Made by a program: the position numbers and the translations under genes
The notes under the pieces: generated by a model
Databases searched by the model: none
What the model saw: only the letters and a program-made list of their open reading frames with translations
Told to the model about the DNA's origin: nothing
In this document: positions 61,174-64,000 of the stretch, in pieces
Layout: every line of letters starts with the position of its first letter
How positions within the stretch are numbered: position 1 is the stretch's first letter
Origin: Deltaproteobacteria bacterium
GTDB lineage: Bacteria; Myxococcota_A; UBA9042; DTJE01
Length of the DNA: 64,000 nt
Assembly (NCBI GenBank): GCA_029547805.1
Contig: JAKPOP010000017.1
Coordinates: 62,001 to 126,000 of the forward strand
Reading direction: 5' to 3'

Positions 61174-62916
61174 TCACCGGGTCGTCGTGGCCCGGAAGAT
61201 GAACGGGTACACGACCCGCGCGATGCCGCCACTCTTCGGGGCCGGGAACTTCCAGGTCACGATGCGGGTCTTCAGGCACTGCTCCACCGCCGCACTGCCC
61301 AGGGATCCGCCGGTCGCCCGGACCTGGGCCACGCTCCCGTCGGCCAGGATCAACCACTCCATGTTCACGTCGCCCTGAAGGGACGGGTTCTTCTGGAGTT
61401 CCTGCTGGTAGCACCACTTGACCTGGTCCATCTTGGTCTGGATGTAGCGCCGAACCGTCTCCTTATCCAGTTCGCCGGTCACCGACGAGGGGCCGGAATA
61501 GACCACGGGCTCGCCGCCGCCCCGGAACCTCAGCCGCGACGCCGCGCCCTCCGCCTCGCTCCGGGACAGTCCCTGGATTCCCCGGAGGTCCGCCGGCCCG
61601 AACTCCGAACCGCCGCCCCAGCCCGTTCCCCGGAAACCACCGCCTCCGCCGCCGCCCAGGGTCCCGCCAAAGGCATCCAGTCCCATGGCCAGTTCGGCGT
61701 CCAGTCCCCGGTCCCCGATGACCCGGATCCCCATCATTCCGCCGCCGATCCCCGGCCCGACGGCATCCAGGACCTGATTCATGAGGTCCTGCTGGTCCCC
61801 CAGCACCCGGGTCAGTGCCGTGTCGGCCACCTGCCGGTCCTTCTGGACCTGGTCCTCGGTCACCAGGCGGCTCGTGGGCTTTTCGTCCACCGGACGCTGG
61901 CTCAACACGGTCCCGGGCTGCTGGACCTGCTGGGCCTGTTCCAGTTTCCGCCGCTCCTCCTCCCGCTCCTTCTTCTCCTCTTCGACCTTCCGCTCGAGCA
62001 TCGCCACCTGGATCCGCTTCAGGGCCTCGGTACGCCGCTCATAGGGGTCCCGGACGGCCCGCAGCTGCTCCTCGGGGACCAGGGTCACCAGCACCATGAA
62101 GGCCAGATGCAGCACCAAAGACACCAGGAGATAGAGGTGCTCCCGGAGGCTGAAGCGCCGGGTCCAGGACCCGACCGGGCGCCTGGACGGCAGCGGCGAC
62201 AACCCCATCACGAAGACGAAGGCCCCCAGTTGGAGTCGGGCCCGGGTCTTCCGGTTGATCCGCACGTAGCGCCCCTGCTCGACCAGTTCCCGGCGCCGCA
62301 TCTCGGGCAGGCGGACGATCCGGCCCTCGACCAGGAAGTCCCCCTCGGCACCGGGCAGGGACACGTCCAGCAGAAAGTCCTCCCCGTCGGGACGCGCCAG
62401 TTCCACGCTCGCCCCGCCGACCACCTCCTCCGGGAGGAAGACCCGGGCCTTGGGGTCCGTGCCGACGGTCAGGGTCTCTCCGGGTCGGAGGAGGTCCGTG
62501 TAGAGGGTCCGATCCCCCCACAGCATCGACACCTCGAGACCCAGGGGCCCGGCGGCATGGTCCAGGGCGCCGGTCCATGCCCCGTCGGCGATGGCCCCGG
62601 ACCGGGTCGCCTCGTAATCGAACACGAGAGTCGTGTCGCCGATCTTCACCTCGTCACCGGGATTCAGGGCGGCATGGCTGACCTTCTTCCCGTTCACGAA
62701 CGTCCCGGAGGCGCTCTCCAGGTCCGACAGCAGGACCTCCCCCGAGTCCTTCCACTCGATCATGCAGTGGAGGTTCGAGACCCCTTCCCCCTGGAGCCGG
62801 AGGTGGTTCTGGCCTCCCCTTCCGATCCGGATGGTCCTCTGGGTGAAGACCTCCTCCCGGACCAGACTGCCCCCTTCGTAGATACTGACCCGGATGGTGG
62901 GCGTCTGTTTGGACAT
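61174..62916 (-). CDS. FHA-TM-AgmX/PglI-tail trans-envelope protein
   Basis: This is a 580-residue protein. The FHA domain is at about 25-100 (IRIGRGGQNHLRL, VSNLHCMIEW, SASGTFVNGKKVSHA), binding phosphothreonine in the cytoplasm. A degenerate second half follows, then one transmembrane helix (HLYLLVSLVLHLAFMVLVTL), a Glu/Lys/Arg coiled coil, Gly-rich GGGGGGGFRG, and a TonB-like AgmX/PglI C-terminal domain (YIQTKMDQVKWCYQQELQKN, VNMEWLILADGSVAQVRATG). The same architecture appears in Myxococcus GltG/GltJ-like proteins that link cytoplasm to outer membrane. Ribosome site GAGGGGGA. Confidence 0.88.
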   Translation of the reverse strand: MSKQTPTIRVSIYEGGSLVREEVFTQRTIRIGRGGQNHLRLQGEGVSNLHCMIEWKDSGEVLLSDLESASGTFVNGKKVSHAALNPGDEVKIGDTTLVFDYEATRSGAIADGAWTGALDHAAGPLGLEVSMLWGDRTLYTDLLRPGETLTVGTDPKARVFLPEEVVGGASVELARPDGEDFLLDVSLPGAEGDFLVEGRIVRLPEMRRRELVEQGRYVRINRKTRARLQLGAFVFVMGLSPLPSRRPVGSWTRRFSLREHLYLLVSLVLHLAFMVLVTLVPEEQLRAVRDPYERRTEALKRIQVAMLERKVEEEKKEREEERRKLEQAQQVQQPGTVLSQRPVDEKPTSRLVTEDQVQKDRQVADTALTRVLGDQQDLMNQVLDAVGPGIGGGMMGIRVIGDRGLDAELAMGLDAFGGTLGGGGGGGFRGTGWGGGSEFGPADLRGIQGLSRSEAEGAASRLRFRGGGEPVVYSGPSSVTGELDKETVRRYIQTKMDQVKWCYQQELQKNPSLQGDVNMEWLILADGSVAQVRATGGSLGSAAVEQCLKTRIVTWKFPAPKSGGIARVVYPFIFRATTTR

Positions 62917-62935
62917 GTTTCCCCCTCGTGGGACC

Positions 62936-63208
62936 TCAGAGGTCCTCGGCGCTCTTCAGGATCTCGTCCACGAAATCGGTCCTCACCCGGATCAGGCTGG
63001 GGCCCTCTTCCAGCACCACGGCCTCCGCGACCCCCTGGTTGGGCCGCAGGAAATCCGCCTCCAGGACCCCCGCCTCGTCGCTGAAGTCGAAGGTCTTCTG
63101 GGGGGAGTCGCCGGTTCCCTTCTTCGGAGGCTCCTTCTTCTGCTGCGCCCAGGCCGGCGCGGCGGCCAGCCCCAAAACGAGACCGATGGCGATCAGCAAC
63201 CGGTTCAT
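62936..63208 (-). CDS. Small periplasmic protein of the FHA/AgmX-type cluster
   Basis: This is a 90-residue protein with a Sec signal peptide (LLIAIGLVLGLAAAPAWAQ) cleaved after AWA, a Lys/Pro-rich segment, and a short C-terminal domain containing EGPSLIRVRTDFVDEILKSA. It lies 19 bases upstream of the FHA protein and 73 after the TPR gene, so it belongs to the operon. I do not recognise a family. The charged C-terminal helix could dock to the FHA/AgmX protein. Confidence 0.78.
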   Translation of the reverse strand: MNRLLIAIGLVLGLAAAPAWAQQKKEPPKKGTGDSPQKTFDFSDEAGVLEADFLRPNQGVAEAVVLEEGPSLIRVRTDFVDEILKSAEDL

Positions 63209-63281
63209 GACCCACCTCCCTCCCGAATGCTACGTCGCTCCCTCCCTGCTGACAATCGATTCCCCGGGTGCATTCCCATCC

Positions 63282-64000
63282 TCAAGGCGTTCCCTCGGGA
63301 GCCGGAGCGGCGGGAGGCGCTTCCCGCAGCGCCTCGATCGTCGCCCGGATCGATTCCAGCCGGCGCGTCGCCTCCTTCCGCCGGGGATGTTGCGCGGGGG
63401 CGATTCGAAGGAACGACTCGCAGGCCCGAAGCGCCTCCTCGTTCTTCTGCAGGGTCATCTGGTAGAGCACGCACAGATTGAACTGGACGTCCGGATTCTG
63501 GCCGTCCCGGTCGATCTGCTGGTAGATCGCCAGGGCCTCGTTCCCCTGGTTCAGCCCCCGTAGGGCCACGGCCTTCCCGAGAGACGCCTCGTAACTGCCG
63601 GGGTTCAGTTTCAGCGCCTCGGAGAACTGGGCCAGCGCCGTCTCGAAGTCCTTGTAGGCCAGCGTCACCGCCCCGAAGTTCATCCGCCCGTGGAACAGGC
63701 GCGGGTCGTCCCGCACGGCCTTCTGGAACAGTTGCACCGCCTGCCGGACCTCGCCCTTCTTCAGGAAGATCAGGCCCAGCACGTTCTGCACCGGCCCGTC
63801 GTCGGGGCTCAGGGAGAGGGCGTTCCGCCCCACCAGGATGCCCACGTCCGGCAGGCCCATCTCCAGATAGGCCGCCTCCAGGACCTGGTACGCATCCATC
63901 GAGTCGGGGTCTGCGACCAGGGCCTTCCGAGCCAGGGAGATCGCCTCGGGGAACTTCCGCTCGCGCAGGGCCCGGGCAGCATAGAACGAGTTGGCCACGG
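63282..64000 (-). CDS. TPR protein, partial at right edge
   Basis: At least 238 residues are visible; the frame is open to the window edge, so the N-terminus is missing. The track's start (a GTG at 63998) is probably internal. About five to six TPRs are visible (AISLARKALVADPDSMDAYQ, AVQLFQKAVRDDPRLFHGRM, ALAQFSEALKLNPGSYEASL), then an Ala/Pro tail. It is the first visible gene of the TPR / small periplasmic / FHA-AgmX / TPR lipoprotein series, and probably a scaffold of that envelope complex. Confidence 0.85.
   Translation of the reverse strand, partial: VANSFYAARALRERKFPEAISLARKALVADPDSMDAYQVLEAAYLEMGLPDVGILVGRNALSLSPDDGPVQNVLGLIFLKKGEVRQAVQLFQKAVRDDPRLFHGRMNFGAVTLAYKDFETALAQFSEALKLNPGSYEASLGKAVALRGLNQGNEALAIYQQIDRDGQNPDVQFNLCVLYQMTLQKNEEALRACESFLRIAPAQHPRRKEATRRLESIRATIEALREAPPAAPAPEGTP

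Overview
The window is GC-rich DNA (roughly 70% G+C by eye, with almost every third codon position G or C). It is packed with chromosomal genes, many of them in ATGA-overlapping operons. The organism looks like a Gram-negative, meso-DAP-containing member of Myxococcota or a related deltaproteobacterial lineage. The evidence is a MurE with the DNPR motif, Lol- and Mla-type envelope genes, a PilW/Tgl-like lipoprotein, an FHA/AgmX-PglI-type protein with TPR neighbours, an RpoH-box sigma factor, and many lipoproteins with MopE-like, DGD or Cys-rich repeats. I see no IS element, prophage, CRISPR array, rRNA or tRNA.

Layout. 1-3672 (minus): two SCP2-like or unknown genes, a two-subunit transketolase, YjbQ, and a tiny Cys-rich lipoprotein. 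3851-18165 (minus): a division and cell-wall cluster in the order mraZ-rsmH-ftsL-(pilW/tgl-like)-ftsI-murE-murF-mraY-ftsW-murG-ftsQ-ftsA-ftsZ, with murD, murC, murB and ddl absent. 18166-18598: a non-coding leader. 18599-22517 (minus): a lipoprotein, ABC ATPase and permease operon. 22631-25247 (plus): degP/htrA and an RpoH-like sigma gene. 25287-30045 (minus): UDP-glucuronate decarboxylase, an RHH protein and two exported proteins. 30181-33368 (plus): greA, tsaE, an rdgC-like pair and a thioredoxin-fold protein. 33378-39070 (minus): a penicillin-binding transpeptidase, an 1132-residue lipoprotein and mlaE.

39187-46354 (plus): rpmB, a MopE-repeat lipoprotein, dus, prmC, era and a GGDEF protein. 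46338-46520 (minus): a 60-residue four-Cys protein behind a near-consensus promoter. 46641-47678 (plus): a kinase-like/dCMP deaminase fusion. 47668-50648 (minus): two lipoproteins, one GH57-like. 50807-52457 (plus): rpoZ, a LolB-like lipoprotein and tmk. 52503-53339 (minus): a possible NlpC-like lipoprotein. 53427-53804 (plus): RNase P RNA. 53826-57530: a PopZ-like-tailed protein, a membrane protein and two Cys-rich lipoproteins. 57663-58898 (minus): a receiver-kinase. 58991-60298 (plus): dihydroorotase. 60279 to the right edge (minus): a TPR/FHA-AgmX/TPR envelope cluster reminiscent of Myxococcus gliding-type machinery.

The core genes serve cell-wall synthesis, division, translation, transcription and pyrimidine supply. 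The accessory theme is the outer envelope. At least ten predicted lipoproteins are present, five of them with Asp/Pro/Gly-rich stalks after the lipid-attachment Cys. There is also a LolDE-like transporter whose permease carries a 20-cysteine extracytoplasmic insertion. This surface-lipoprotein theme and the right-edge envelope complex are the best candidates for undescribed biology. All family names come from reading the translations; no database search was run.
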